Shown here: piece by piece, positions 8,345-17,515 of the stretch
Position numbering within the stretch: position 1 is the stretch's first letter
How the letters are laid out: each line of letters begins with the position of its first letter
Assembly: GCA_025210395.1 (NCBI GenBank)
Contig: JAOARV010000018.1
Span: forward strand, 1-61,120
Length of the DNA: 61,120 nt
Origin: Marinisporobacter sp.
GTDB taxonomy: Bacteria; Bacillota; Clostridia; Peptostreptococcales; Thermotaleaceae
Reading direction: 5' to 3'
The notes under the pieces: generated by a model
The model's database searches: none
What the model saw: only the letters and a program-made list of their open reading frames with translations
What the model was told of the DNA's origin: nothing
Made by a program: the position numbers and the translations under genes

Positions 8345-11300
8345 CTAAGATCTACGGTCTACAAAGATTGGAATCTTTTTTCTTATTTTTACTTTGTATT
8401 CTTCTACAACAGAATATAATATTGGAATAAATATAAGGGTCAGCACAGTAGATGCAACGAGCCCAAAGATCAATGCAAACCCTAATTGTGCATAATCTGG
8501 TTCTTTTAAAGCTAAAGGAAGTATTCCTCCGATCGTCGTAATAGAAGTTGCGAAAACAGGTGCAAATCTAGTTTTTCCTGCTTCCTTTATAGCTTCTATT
8601 AATTCATATCCCTGTGTTCTTAAATAATTGGTGTAATCTACTAGAACAATGGCATCATTTACAGCGATTCCTACTAATGAAACTATTCCCATAAAAGAAA
8701 ATAATCCAAAGCTATTTTTTGTAATGATTAACCCTACAATTGCCCCTACAGTAGCTAATGGTACTGAGAATAGGATCACTAAGGGTTGAGATAATGAATT
8801 AAACTGAACAGCTAATATGATAAATACTAACAATATGGCAATGCCCATATTCATAAACATATCTGTGAAAGATTCTTGTATATCTTTTCTTTCTCCTCCG
8901 AAAGAAACTTCTACATCCTTTGGCAAAGGATCATCCTTTATTTTTCCTTGGAATGCTCTCACGATTTCTGTTGAATTCGCACCTGTTGTCATATTGGCCT
9001 CTACTTTTACGATCCTTTTTAATTCCTCATGCTTAATTTCAGTAAAGCCTTTTGCTTCAACAAGAGAAGCTACCTGAGAAAAGGAAATCTTCTCTCCCTT
9101 ATTGGATGTAAAATATATTTTTTCAAAATCACTAATGGTTTTAATCTGATTTTCATTAGTTCTTACGACAATATCAATCTCATCTTGATTTTCCTTAAAG
9201 CTAGAAATCTTTGTACCTTGAATGGCTTTTCTTATGTCAGAAGAAATACTTTTCACATCTAATCCTAAAAGACTCGCCTTTTGCTTATCTATATAAACTT
9301 GAAGCTCTAAAGGTCCATCCCCTGTAGAATTACTGATTTCCGTTGTTCCATCTAATTCTTTTAGAATGGCTTCAAAATCATTAGCTACCTTTGTTAGACT
9401 TTCTAAGTTTTCTCCCTTTAACTGAATACTAATAGGTTTTCCAGAAGAAGGCCCCATTTTTTCTTCCCCAATAGTAATTTCAGCTCCTGCAACCCTTTTT
9501 AAATCTTTTCTTACACACCCAACAATCTCATTACTACTTCTTTCTCTTTCCTTTGCATCTACTAAATCTATAGAAATCTCTGCTTTATTGATGGTGCTCC
9601 CACCACCACTACGAAATCCTCCTGTTCCTTCACTTCCCACCTTACTTACAATCGTGTCTATTTCTGGGTATTCAAGTAATATTTCTTCAATCTTTGTAAC
9701 AATTTCTCCTGTATCCTCTAACAAGTATCCTGATGGCAATGCTACATCAATAGTAAAGCTAGTACTATCTGTTGTTGGAAATAATTCAATTTTTAAGATT
9801 GCTAAAGGAATACTAGATAAGGTTACAAAGAATAAAATAATCCCTAGTAAAATAATCCCCATTCTTTTCATTTTGCTTCTTAATATTTTGTTCATAGTAT
9901 TTGTATATTTATTAATAATTTTTGATTCTCCATGATCTTGATCAGAAGCTTTAAATTGTTTTATATACATGGCTATTGAAAAACCAAAGGCACAAATCCA
10001 TGACATAATCCCAATTTGCCCATCCTCTAAAAATGCAAATAAGGAAAGAACAAATACAAATACAACAGATATGATTTTCCTATAAAATTCAAATTTACTT
10101 TTATGTTCTTTATTTTTTTGCTTATGCGTACTTAAAAATCTTGAACATAAAACAGGGGTAACAATTATAGATACTACAAAGGATGTACCAATAGCAAATA
10201 TAACTGTAATTGGAATAGTTTTTAAAAACTCTCCCATAATTCCTGATGTTAAAGCCATAGGATAAAAGGCTGCCATAGTCGTAAGGGTTGATGCAAATAC
10301 AGCAGGTGCTACTTGGTTGGTAGCTACTTTTGAAGCACTTAATACATCTAGCCCCTCATCTCGAATTCTATCTATATTTTCCATAATGACAATAGCATTA
10401 TCTACAAGCATTCCTAATGCTAAAATGAGTGCCAGCATAGACATAGTATTAAAGGTCATACCACTTCTTTGTAGTAGTACAAAGCTTGTTAATAATGTTA
10501 ATGGGATAACAAAGGCTACAATAAGTGATTCTCTAAATCCTATAAACAAGAATAGAACAAGGATTACTACTAAAAGTCCTGATATGGCATTCCCCGTTAC
10601 ATCACTTAACTTTTCATCTACTTCTACTGCTACATCTCCACTAATAGCAACTTCTACATCCTCTGGATATAAAACACCTTTTCCGTTTTTTAACGATGTT
10701 TTTATTTCATTACTAAGTCCTACAATATCTGCATTATTTTCCCTTGTAATAGATAGTGAAATAGTACGGGTAAAGGTTTTGTCCTTAGAAACACCTTTTT
10801 CATATCTTTCAGAATAAGATGTCATTTCTTCATAGTGATCCTTTACGTTAGCTATATTTTTTAAATAAATAGGCATTCCATCTTGTAGTGTTACAATTGT
10901 ATTTTCAATTTCTTCAATCTTTGTAAATTCTCCCATAGTTCTAATATTAAATTGCATATCATCCAGTTCAAGGTCTCCTCCAGGAATAACTGTATTGGCA
11001 TTTACAATAGCATTTCTAATTTGGTCAATGGTAATATTGTATGTAGCAAGCTTTGAAGAATCTACATATATGCTGATTTCTCGGTCAGTTCCCCCTACTC
11101 GATTGACTTCACTAATGCCTTCTATCTTCTCTATCTCATCTTGAATATCTTCTGCCATATCCTTTAATACTGTTAGATCGTAATCTCCACTAATATTTAA
11201 TGTCATAATGGGTTTATCACTCGTACTAAATCCTTTTATAATGGGGGTATTACTATCTGCTGGTAAATCATTTTCAATTTCTGATAGGGTATTTCTCATA

Positions 11301-11647
11301 TCATTTACTTTATCATCTATATCTGTTCCAATTTCAAATTCAACAACAATACTTGAAATCCCATTACTTGAGGTAGACGTAATGGATTTAATATCATCCA
11401 CATCCTTCAATTTCTTTTCTATTTTGTCTGTAATCAGGCTTTCCATTTCCTGTGGTGCTGCCCCCGTATAGGTTGTAGTAACCATAGCAAAAGGCATTGT
11501 AATCTCTGGCATTTCTTCCCTTGGCAACGTATGATAGGCATTGAATCCTAATAAAAATATTGCCATGATGATCAAATAAACAACTCTAAAGTTTCCAATA
11601 AAAAATTCCGATATTCTTCCTAATATATTTTTAGGGTCTTTATTCAA
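8345..11647 (-). CDS. RND-family efflux permease
   Basis: 1100 aa, slightly longer than the usual 1020-1060 of the AcrB/HAE family. It has the duplicated RND topology: a first helix, a large extracytoplasmic region (about 45-330), helices 2-6, an extra cytoplasmic or short-helix insert (about 505-575), helix 7, a second large loop, and the final helices. 'LALILALGMLVDNAIVIMENIDR' matches helix 4 of the proton relay, where AcrB has two consecutive Asp residues. The gene starts at a TTG behind GGTGATG. It is the first gene of an efflux unit running permease, adaptor, kinase, regulator. Likely a proton-driven exporter of lipophilic compounds; the substrate is unknown. Confidence 0.93.
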   Translation of the reverse strand: MNKDPKNILGRISEFFIGNFRVVYLIIMAIFLLGFNAYHTLPREEMPEITMPFAMVTTTYTGAAPQEMESLITDKIEKKLKDVDDIKSITSTSSNGISSIVVEFEIGTDIDDKVNDMRNTLSEIENDLPADSNTPIIKGFSTSDKPIMTLNISGDYDLTVLKDMAEDIQDEIEKIEGISEVNRVGGTDREISIYVDSSKLATYNITIDQIRNAIVNANTVIPGGDLELDDMQFNIRTMGEFTKIEEIENTIVTLQDGMPIYLKNIANVKDHYEEMTSYSERYEKGVSKDKTFTRTISLSITRENNADIVGLSNEIKTSLKNGKGVLYPEDVEVAISGDVAVEVDEKLSDVTGNAISGLLVVILVLFLFIGFRESLIVAFVIPLTLLTSFVLLQRSGMTFNTMSMLALILALGMLVDNAIVIMENIDRIRDEGLDVLSASKVATNQVAPAVFASTLTTMAAFYPMALTSGIMGEFLKTIPITVIFAIGTSFVVSIIVTPVLCSRFLSTHKQKNKEHKSKFEFYRKIISVVFVFVLSLFAFLEDGQIGIMSWICAFGFSIAMYIKQFKASDQDHGESKIINKYTNTMNKILRSKMKRMGIILLGIILFFVTLSSIPLAILKIELFPTTDSTSFTIDVALPSGYLLEDTGEIVTKIEEILLEYPEIDTIVSKVGSEGTGGFRSGGGSTINKAEISIDLVDAKERERSSNEIVGCVRKDLKRVAGAEITIGEEKMGPSSGKPISIQLKGENLESLTKVANDFEAILKELDGTTEISNSTGDGPLELQVYIDKQKASLLGLDVKSISSDIRKAIQGTKISSFKENQDEIDIVVRTNENQIKTISDFEKIYFTSNKGEKISFSQVASLVEAKGFTEIKHEELKRIVKVEANMTTGANSTEIVRAFQGKIKDDPLPKDVEVSFGGERKDIQESFTDMFMNMGIAILLVFIILAVQFNSLSQPLVILFSVPLATVGAIVGLIITKNSFGLFSFMGIVSLVGIAVNDAIVLVDYTNYLRTQGYELIEAIKEAGKTRFAPVFATSITTIGGILPLALKEPDYAQLGFALIFGLVASTVLTLIFIPILYSVVEEYKVKIRKKIPIFVDRRS

Positions 11648-11822
11648 GCTTCATCACCATCCTTTATTTTCTTATACTTCTATATTAAGTCATGGAGCTT
11701 AAGGAATTGGAAACGAATTATTAACTTTTTATGAACAAAGCATAACAAAATTATTAATCTTTCTCTAAAAACATAATCAGTAGGTACAGGCTATTCATAT
11801 AGATGTAGTAGGAGGTGAGAAA

Positions 11823-12347
11823 ATGCCAAATTATAGAATTATTGACCCAGTAAAAGCGAATATAACTACTTCAAAAGATCTTTCATCATTAAACGGAAAA
11901 ATATTTATGCTTACAACAGGGCTTATACAACTTGATGGTAGAGGGAACGGAAATAATAATAAACTAGCTATCATTGTTTCAAACACATCTAACTCTAATC
12001 AGTATGTAAACATTGGAACAATCTGTGGTAGCTCTATTTTCAGAACAACTTTTGAACTTTATCGAAATGGTTCTTTTCCTAGCGGTACAGATATTATTCC
12101 ACATAACACAAATACAAAGTTTAATGATACTCCCACCATCATATCTTCAAAATATATAAAAACTTCTTCAAATCCTTTTAGCAGTGATATTTTATTATCT
12201 TCTTTTATACAAGAACAAGGTATGAATATCTATTATTGCGATGGCACAATAAAAATATACGCTGGTGATTCAATAGGTTTTCTTATTACAAATTATAGTA
12301 CACAATCAGCTTATGTGACCTTGAATATTTCTTTAATTGAATCATAA
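11823..12347 (+). CDS. Hypothetical protein, 174 aa, beta-rich
   Basis: 174 aa with a very strong ribosome binding site (AGGAGGTGAG 5 nt before the ATG) and its own terminator, so it is a genuine single gene. No signal peptide or membrane helix. Composition is rich in Ser, Thr, Asn, Ile and Gly, with alternating hydrophobic patterns such as 'KLAIIVSNTSNSNQYVNIG' and 'SAYVTLNISLIES', typical of beta-sandwich or surface/spore-coat-like proteins. It contains only two Cys. It lies between the efflux operon and a polysaccharide deacetylase, on the opposite strand to both. I cannot assign a family with confidence; a clostridial DUF family seems likely. A role in the spore or cell surface is only a guess. 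Confidence 0.8.
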   Translation: MPNYRIIDPVKANITTSKDLSSLNGKIFMLTTGLIQLDGRGNGNNNKLAIIVSNTSNSNQYVNIGTICGSSIFRTTFELYRNGSFPSGTDIIPHNTNTKFNDTPTIISSKYIKTSSNPFSSDILLSSFIQEQGMNIYYCDGTIKIYAGDSIGFLITNYSTQSAYVTLNISLIES

Positions 12348-12380
12348 AAATGCTGCATTTTCTCAGCATTTTATCTTTTT
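12347..12380 (+). terminator. Intrinsic terminator of the 174-aa protein gene
   Basis: AAAATGCTG (12347-12355) pairs with CAGCATTTT (12364-12372), followed by ATCTTTTTT. The stem begins at the last base of the stop codon. Confidence 0.85.
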
Positions 12381-12418
12381 TACTAAATTTTTATCTATAC
12401 CTTCTTCTTAAATAAATT

Positions 12419-12445
12419 AAAAAGTCACAGGTCATGTGACTTTTT
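12419..12445. terminator. Terminator of the polysaccharide deacetylase gene
   Basis: AAAAAGTCACA, loop GGTCA, TGTGACTTTTT: a perfect 11-bp stem with A/T flanks that works in both directions. It overlaps the deacetylase stop codon at 12444. Confidence 0.85.
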
Positions 12446-13625
12446 AATATTTTCTATTCCAAAAATTGATAGGCTGTTGACTCTTATTAATAGGTATAGG
12501 AATATATCCATTTTCCTTTAGGTATTTCAAGATCTCTGGAAGAGCTTGTACGGTAGTACTTCTTTCATGCAATAAGATCACAGGTGTTTTTTGTTTTTTT
12601 ACCTGATTTTTTACATTTCTAATGACAATACTTGGAGAAATATTTTCACCCAAGCTATCTCTACTATCTACATTCCAATCCCACATTTTATAGCCAGCTA
12701 TTTCTACAGCCTTTCTATAAGGCTTTGTCATATAAGGTGCACTTCCATAAGGAACACGAATCAAATTTGTTTTTGTTCCCGTGACTTCCTGCAAAGATAC
12801 ATTACAGCTATTCATTTCTGACACAACCGTATTAGGAGATTTATAAATTTTTGTTGCATTATGGCTAACACCATGTAGCCCTACACCATGCCCTTCATGT
12901 ATTAGCTTTCGAACAACATTTTTGTAGGTTTTGATTTTTCCTGACAACATAAAGAAGGTGGCTTTTGCATGATATTGCTCTAAAATATCCATTATTTTTT
13001 CTGTATATATAGTTGGTCCATCATCAAAGGTAATATAGACAATTTTTCCTTTTTCTCTTAATACTAGCTCTTTCCTTTGATCGGCTACTTCTTTTTTCTT
13101 TTGTATTTCTCCTAAAATTCTCTCTTTTTCTTTAAGAATTTTATTTTGAAGCATAAAAAATAATTCATCATCACCTACTGATAAGGATTCATCCTTTGCC
13201 CTTGCAATAGGTCCTTCATCAATATAACTTACATCGTATCCAAAATAGTTTGCTATAAACTTATAAGGTGCCATGGTATGATCATTCTCTAAAAATATAC
13301 AATCTGTAATAACCTGGCCATCATCTGTAAATAATGCTTTTAAAGAAAGATCTAATATGATTTGTTGATCCTCCTTTGTAAGAAAAACACAATGACTTCT
13401 TTTATCCCATCTTGTCTTGACCTTTAAATATTCTGCTAGTGCACCTATAGGAACATAAGTAGTCCCTTTTCTTACTACAGGATAAGTATCATGAAAAGAA
13501 ATCAAATCATCATTTACAACAATATAAATAAAATTATTCCCACTCTCACTTGCCGCAAAGCTTTGAAAGGAAATAGCTATCATGATGAATAAGATAAAAA
13601 CAAATGTGCATTTTTTCATAAGCAA
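12444..13625 (-). CDS. Polysaccharide deacetylase with stalk domain (NodB family)
   Basis: 393 aa. Signal peptide 'CTFVFILFIMIAISFQSFAAS' region (about 1-25), then a copper-amine-oxidase-N-like stalk domain (about 30-150: 'YPVVRKGTTYVPIGALAEYLKVKTRW'). A charged helical linker (about 160-195) follows, then a NodB domain (about 195-385). Catalytic motifs are present: 'VYITFDDGPT' with the paired Asp, 'GLHGVSHNATKI' with the H-x3-H metal ligands, 'IRVPYGSAPY' (the Arg/Pro motif) and the terminal 'PVILLHE'. It should remove acetyl groups from N-acetyl sugars of peptidoglycan or wall polymers outside the cell. The stalk domain may anchor it to the surface. Monocistronic. Confidence 0.9.
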   Translation of the reverse strand: MLMKKCTFVFILFIMIAISFQSFAASESGNNFIYIVVNDDLISFHDTYPVVRKGTTYVPIGALAEYLKVKTRWDKRSHCVFLTKEDQQIILDLSLKALFTDDGQVITDCIFLENDHTMAPYKFIANYFGYDVSYIDEGPIARAKDESLSVGDDELFFMLQNKILKEKERILGEIQKKKEVADQRKELVLREKGKIVYITFDDGPTIYTEKIMDILEQYHAKATFFMLSGKIKTYKNVVRKLIHEGHGVGLHGVSHNATKIYKSPNTVVSEMNSCNVSLQEVTGTKTNLIRVPYGSAPYMTKPYRKAVEIAGYKMWDWNVDSRDSLGENISPSIVIRNVKNQVKKQKTPVILLHERSTTVQALPEILKYLKENGYIPIPINKSQQPINFWNRKY

Positions 13626-13800
13626 GACCCTTTCATTTTTAATAAAAATATCACTAAAAATAGTTTCTGTGTTTTTTCTTCATCCATTCCTTGTAGTTTT
13701 ATGAAAGTTAACCAAAATTATTTCTTCTCAAATTTGTAGTATATTTTTCTAAAAACCTTTCAAAAAAATATATTAAAGAGGTGAAAAAGAATTGATTCAT

Positions 13801-13829
13801 AAAAAATAAAGCGGGAGAAAACTCCCACT
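13801..13829 (-). terminator. Terminator of the activase-related gene pair
   Basis: Minus strand GTGGGAG, loop TTTT, CTCCCGC, then TTTATTTTTT. It overlaps the stop codon at 13828. Confidence 0.85.
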
Positions 13830-14925
13830 AAACAATCTTTCTATACATTCGTCTTCTTTCTAGTAAATCTACAAAGGCTTCTATTCGCGTAAAATATCCA
13901 ACCTCTCCTGTCATCTCATCTAATATGATTTTTAAAATAGGTATGTCTTTTTCTTTTTTGATTGTAGGAAGGATACTACTTGCTACAATTTCAGGCATGC
14001 ATGTAAAGGGAAGAAGATGAATGACACCATCATAATGCTCTTGTGCATATCTTACTGTATTTCCTATTGTATGTCGAGCATGACCACCAATCTCCGTATC
14101 TAAATAATTTTTTGCAGCTCTATGTACTTCTTCCTTTTCTGAATGGATAAAGGGAATAAAATCTAATTGTTCATTTATAAACTCACTAGAAACAACGCTT
14201 CTATGAACTTCTACACCCATATTTCCTAATCTTTTAATAATATCTAAATTGATAAAGGGCTCTACTACTGTATAGATTTCTCCTACAATTCCTATTTTCA
14301 AAATATCTCTTTTTTCATTAATCTGGATATTTTTCAATGCTTCTTTATACTTTTTTATAATTATAGTTATCTCTTTATATCCCCTAGCAAGATACATTTC
14401 TTTTTCAAATTTATCATACAGCTGATCTACTTCTCCCTTTGATACTTCTCTCGGTCTTATTTTATGAACCAACGCATCAAAATCATCCACTTCATTTAAT
14501 AATTTTATTCCTTTCACAAAAGCTGCAAATATTTTTAGATAATTTTTTGTTCCTGAGATTCTCTGAAGCTTTTGTAAAAAATTATTGATCTCTTTGATGT
14601 TTTTAAACGGTTCTACGCAAATCAATTCTATAGGATACCCCAAATTTCTCAATATTTCCTTTTGAAGGGTATTATAAAAGCCAATTCTGCAAACATCACA
14701 TCCTCCCCACATGAAAAGAGTATCAGCTCCCCTTTTTATACTTTCAATATAATTCCCTACAGTGATTTTAAAAGGTATACAAATAAGCTCGGGAGAATGC
14801 TTTGTCCCAATTTCTAAAGTGTTTTTACTGCACTTTGGAGGGGGAATAACCTCTACCCCTAGTTCTTCAAATACAGCTTTTAATGCAATATATATATTAC
14901 CCATGTGCGGAAATGTTATTTTCAA
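13828..14925 (-). CDS. Acyl-CoA dehydratase activase-related protein (COG3581-like half)
   Basis: 365 aa, no signal peptide or membrane helix. The N-terminus 'MKITFPHMGNIYIALKAVFEELGVEVIPPPKCS' and the segment 'FMWGGCDVCRIGFYNTLQKEIL' match the C-terminal part of large CoA-substrate-specific enzyme activases. In those proteins this region follows two ASKHA ATPase domains and the DUF2229 domain. The ATPase domains are absent here. Cys residues in 'ICIPFK', 'GGCDVC' and 'LPFTCMPE' could bind an Fe-S cluster. Its start lies inside the 3' end of the upstream partner gene (29-bp overlap), so the two halves are co-translated and probably form a complex. The substrate is unknown. The name reflects homology, not proven activity. 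Confidence 0.85.
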   Translation of the reverse strand: MKITFPHMGNIYIALKAVFEELGVEVIPPPKCSKNTLEIGTKHSPELICIPFKITVGNYIESIKRGADTLFMWGGCDVCRIGFYNTLQKEILRNLGYPIELICVEPFKNIKEINNFLQKLQRISGTKNYLKIFAAFVKGIKLLNEVDDFDALVHKIRPREVSKGEVDQLYDKFEKEMYLARGYKEITIIIKKYKEALKNIQINEKRDILKIGIVGEIYTVVEPFINLDIIKRLGNMGVEVHRSVVSSEFINEQLDFIPFIHSEKEEVHRAAKNYLDTEIGGHARHTIGNTVRYAQEHYDGVIHLLPFTCMPEIVASSILPTIKKEKDIPILKIILDEMTGEVGYFTRIEAFVDLLERRRMYRKIV

Positions 14926-15841
14926 TCCTATCCCTCCATTTGATCATATCAACAAAAGCCTCTATTCTCGTATTGATTCCTGCCTCTCCAGTATGCTCAT
15001 CAAGGGTTAATAGCATAAATGGAATATTGCTATTTTTTCTTATATATTTTTCAACAATATCCTCTACAACTGAATCCACACCACATCCAAAGGTAGAGAT
15101 ATAAATAACCCCATCTATATTTTGTTGATCTACTATAAGCATAGCAGTCCCTATGAGCTTTCTTGCGAAAGTCCAATATAACGCTCCTTCAAAATCCTTT
15201 GCATAAAAATTAATCATATCACTGTCTAACATCTCTGGAGTAACTAAGTCTATTCTTCTATTTTTTATTTTCTCAAATGCATTCATATTTAAGTTCTCAT
15301 CATATAAGTTATAGGGGTGTCCCATAACCATGACTTTTTTAGTATTTTCTATCAGCTCTTTTTGTATGGATTTTTTATGCTTTTTATATCTTAGATAAGC
15401 CTGATCAAATGCAATTTGAATAGCTTTATGATCGTTAGAAAAATATTTCCCTATATGATAGATTGTATTCCTTAACCCCTTTTTGGATTGAAAAAAATCA
15501 ATTTCTGTAGTAATCATTGTAGGTAAATCCTTTATAGAGTTTTTAATCATTTCTGGAAGTCCGCAAAACTTCGGACAAATATATTCTCCCTTTTCTATAC
15601 TCTTAATCCTAGGAACAAATAGATAATCTACTTGATCCTTTATATCTATTACATGTCCATGAAATAATTTTACAGGAATACAAGCTTCATCTACTGTATT
15701 TTTTATTCCTTCAGTAAATATATTCTTATTTGTTTTTCCTGATAGAATTACTTTTACCCCTAAATTTTCAAAAAAAGATATCCATAATGGATAGTATTCA
15801 TAAAAAAGAAGGGCTCTTGGAATCCCTATCTTTACTGTCAT
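14897..15841 (-). CDS. Acyl-CoA dehydratase activase-related protein (DUF2229-like half)
   Basis: 314 aa. The N-terminus 'KIGIPRALLFYEYYPLW' and 'DEACIPVKLFHGHVIDIK' are hallmarks of DUF2229 (COG3580), a domain also found inside long 2-hydroxyacyl-CoA dehydratase activases. Conserved Cys occur in 'EACIPVK', 'EYICPKFCGLPEM' and 'STFGCGVDS', a pattern compatible with an Fe-S cluster. The C-terminus 'LLTLDEHTGEAGINTRIEAFVDMI' resembles the end of its partner ('LDEMTGEVGYFTRIEAFVDLL'), so the two proteins are paralogous over at least that part. No ASKHA ATPase accompanies them, which makes an ordinary activase role doubtful. A small clostridial Fe-S protein pair of unknown function is the honest description. 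Confidence 0.87.
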   Translation of the reverse strand: MTVKIGIPRALLFYEYYPLWISFFENLGVKVILSGKTNKNIFTEGIKNTVDEACIPVKLFHGHVIDIKDQVDYLFVPRIKSIEKGEYICPKFCGLPEMIKNSIKDLPTMITTEIDFFQSKKGLRNTIYHIGKYFSNDHKAIQIAFDQAYLRYKKHKKSIQKELIENTKKVMVMGHPYNLYDENLNMNAFEKIKNRRIDLVTPEMLDSDMINFYAKDFEGALYWTFARKLIGTAMLIVDQQNIDGVIYISTFGCGVDSVVEDIVEKYIRKNSNIPFMLLTLDEHTGEAGINTRIEAFVDMIKWRDRIENNISAHG

Positions 15842-15904
15842 ATTCTACCTCCTACTGATTTTATCATTTCTTCATTATTAACAAATATTTCAATAATTAT
15901 AATC

Positions 15905-15945
15905 AAAAAATAAAAAAGAGCCTTCTTTAAAAGCTAAGCTCTTTT
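15905..15945 (-). terminator. Terminator of the metal ABC transporter operon
   Basis: Minus strand AAAAGAGC pairs with GCTCTTTT across a 16-nt loop, followed by TTATTTTTT. It overlaps the 3' end of the permease gene. Confidence 0.75.
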
Positions 15946-16742
15946 CTATTTTTTATGAAAGCTACGATGAAATAGGTTATCACAGAAAAAATAATAATAG
16001 CAGCTCCAGAAGGAATTTGAAAAATATAAGAAAGATATAATCCTACAAAACAAAATAATATTCCTATGCTTATAGAAATCATCATAATTTTTTTCAGATC
16101 ATAAGTAAACTGCTTTGCAATAGATGTAGGTGCTGTAAGAAGGGTAATAATCAATATAATCCCAACTACCCGTATTAAAATAACAATGGTTAAAGCGATT
16201 AAAATATACAAGATATATTCTAAAAAATTCACCCTCACCCCTATTACTTGTGTAAATTCTTCATCAAACAAAAAGGCTTTAAACTGCTGAAAATAAGCAA
16301 TGATCACAGATACAATAATCATGTCTAAAAAAAGCATGATATATAAATCCATTTTAGAAACAGTCAAAATATCTCCAAAAAGATACGAGGATATATCTGG
16401 AGGATATCCTGGCGTCAAATAGATAAAAATAATTCCTAGTGCCATTCCAAAGGACCAAAACATGCCTACTAAAAGATCTTCATTTGTATTTGTTTTTTTA
16501 TTGATCTTTGCAATTCCTAATGCTGCCATGATGGAAAATACAAGGGCTCCTAATATAGGCTCAATACCGAGAAAATATCCTATCCCGATTCCACCAAATG
16601 CAGTATGGGCGATGCCTCCACTCATCATAATCAATTTTTTCTCTGTAATAATGGTGCCAATAATCCCACATGCAATACTTGCAAATATAGCACTTATGAT
16701 TGCATGTTGTAAAAATTTATATTCAAGAATCCCTTCAATCAT
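15927..16742 (-). CDS. Metal (Zn/Mn-type) ABC transporter permease, ZnuB/ABC-3 family
   Basis: 271 aa from the ATG at 16742, which has GGGAGGAAG directly upstream; an in-frame ATG at 16763 would put that ribosome binding site inside the gene. Eight or nine membrane helices. 'IGTIITEKKLIMMSGGIAHTAFGGIGIGYFLG' matches the ABC-3 family core, and 'LLTAPTSIAKQFTYDLKKIMMIS' contains the ATPase-coupling loop. It overlaps the ATP-binding gene by 8 bp. Binding protein, ATPase and permease are transcribed in that order. The binding protein's His/Glu pattern suggests zinc or manganese; the sequence does not decide between them. Confidence 0.9.
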   Translation of the reverse strand: MIEGILEYKFLQHAIISAIFASIACGIIGTIITEKKLIMMSGGIAHTAFGGIGIGYFLGIEPILGALVFSIMAALGIAKINKKTNTNEDLLVGMFWSFGMALGIIFIYLTPGYPPDISSYLFGDILTVSKMDLYIMLFLDMIIVSVIIAYFQQFKAFLFDEEFTQVIGVRVNFLEYILYILIALTIVILIRVVGIILIITLLTAPTSIAKQFTYDLKKIMMISISIGILFCFVGLYLSYIFQIPSGAAIIIFSVITYFIVAFIKNRKELSF

Positions 16743-17505
16743 ATTCTTCCTCCCTATGCTCATTTAAAACTCTATGAGGAATGCCATGAGCAATAAGCTC
16801 TACAGGACATCCATAAACATGCCCTAAAATATTTTCATTCAGCTTTGGTTCTCCATGATAAAATAATTCTTTATTCAGACATGCAATATTTTTTACATAT
16901 GTAGATACAGCACTCATATCATGGGTAACCATAATAATAGTCATTTCTTTATTTAATTCCTTCAAAAGATGATATATTTGACTTTTTGCATTGGCATCAA
17001 GACTTGCTGTTGGTTCGTCCAAAAGAAGTATTTTAGGTTCTGCTGCTAAGGCTCTAGCAATCAATACTCTTTGCAACTGCCCTCCTGAAAGCTGTCCGAT
17101 CTGTCTATCCTTTAACGCTAATATATCTAGTTTTTTCATAATTTCTGTAGCTTTATTCTTTTCCACAGTTTTAAATCTTCTAAATAGATGCTGCTTATTT
17201 TTTAGCATTCCCATAAGCACTACTTCTTTTACAGTTATTGGAAAACCTTTGTTGAATTTACTAAACTGAGGTACATATCCAATCACCCCTGTAGCTTTAT
17301 GTAAATGATTATCAAATAATTTGATTTCTCCAGAAGTTGGCTTTCTCAGTCCTAATATAGTTTTCAGCAGCGTACTTTTCCCTCCCCCATTGGGTCCAAT
17401 AATAGCTAAAAAGTCATTTTCTTTTATTTCTAAATTAATATTATAAAGCGCCTGCACATGATCATAAAAGACATTGATGCCTTCTAGCTCTAATGCATTT
17501 TTCAT
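16735..17505 (-). CDS. Metal ABC transporter ATP-binding protein, ZnuC-like
   Basis: 256 aa, the normal length. Walker A 'GPNGGGKST', signature 'LSGGQLQRVLIARAL', Walker B 'ILLLDEPTA', and switch His in 'IIMVTHDMSAV' are all intact. The Gly-rich Walker A with three Gly (GPNGGGKST) is typical of the ZnuC/MntB subfamily. It sits on the inner face of the membrane and powers the permease encoded immediately downstream. It begins 10 nt after the stop of the substrate-binding gene. Confidence 0.92.
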   Translation of the reverse strand: MKNALELEGINVFYDHVQALYNINLEIKENDFLAIIGPNGGGKSTLLKTILGLRKPTSGEIKLFDNHLHKATGVIGYVPQFSKFNKGFPITVKEVVLMGMLKNKQHLFRRFKTVEKNKATEIMKKLDILALKDRQIGQLSGGQLQRVLIARALAAEPKILLLDEPTASLDANAKSQIYHLLKELNKEMTIIMVTHDMSAVSTYVKNIACLNKELFYHGEPKLNENILGHVYGCPVELIAHGIPHRVLNEHREEEYD

Positions 17506-17515
17506 ATTTTCACCC

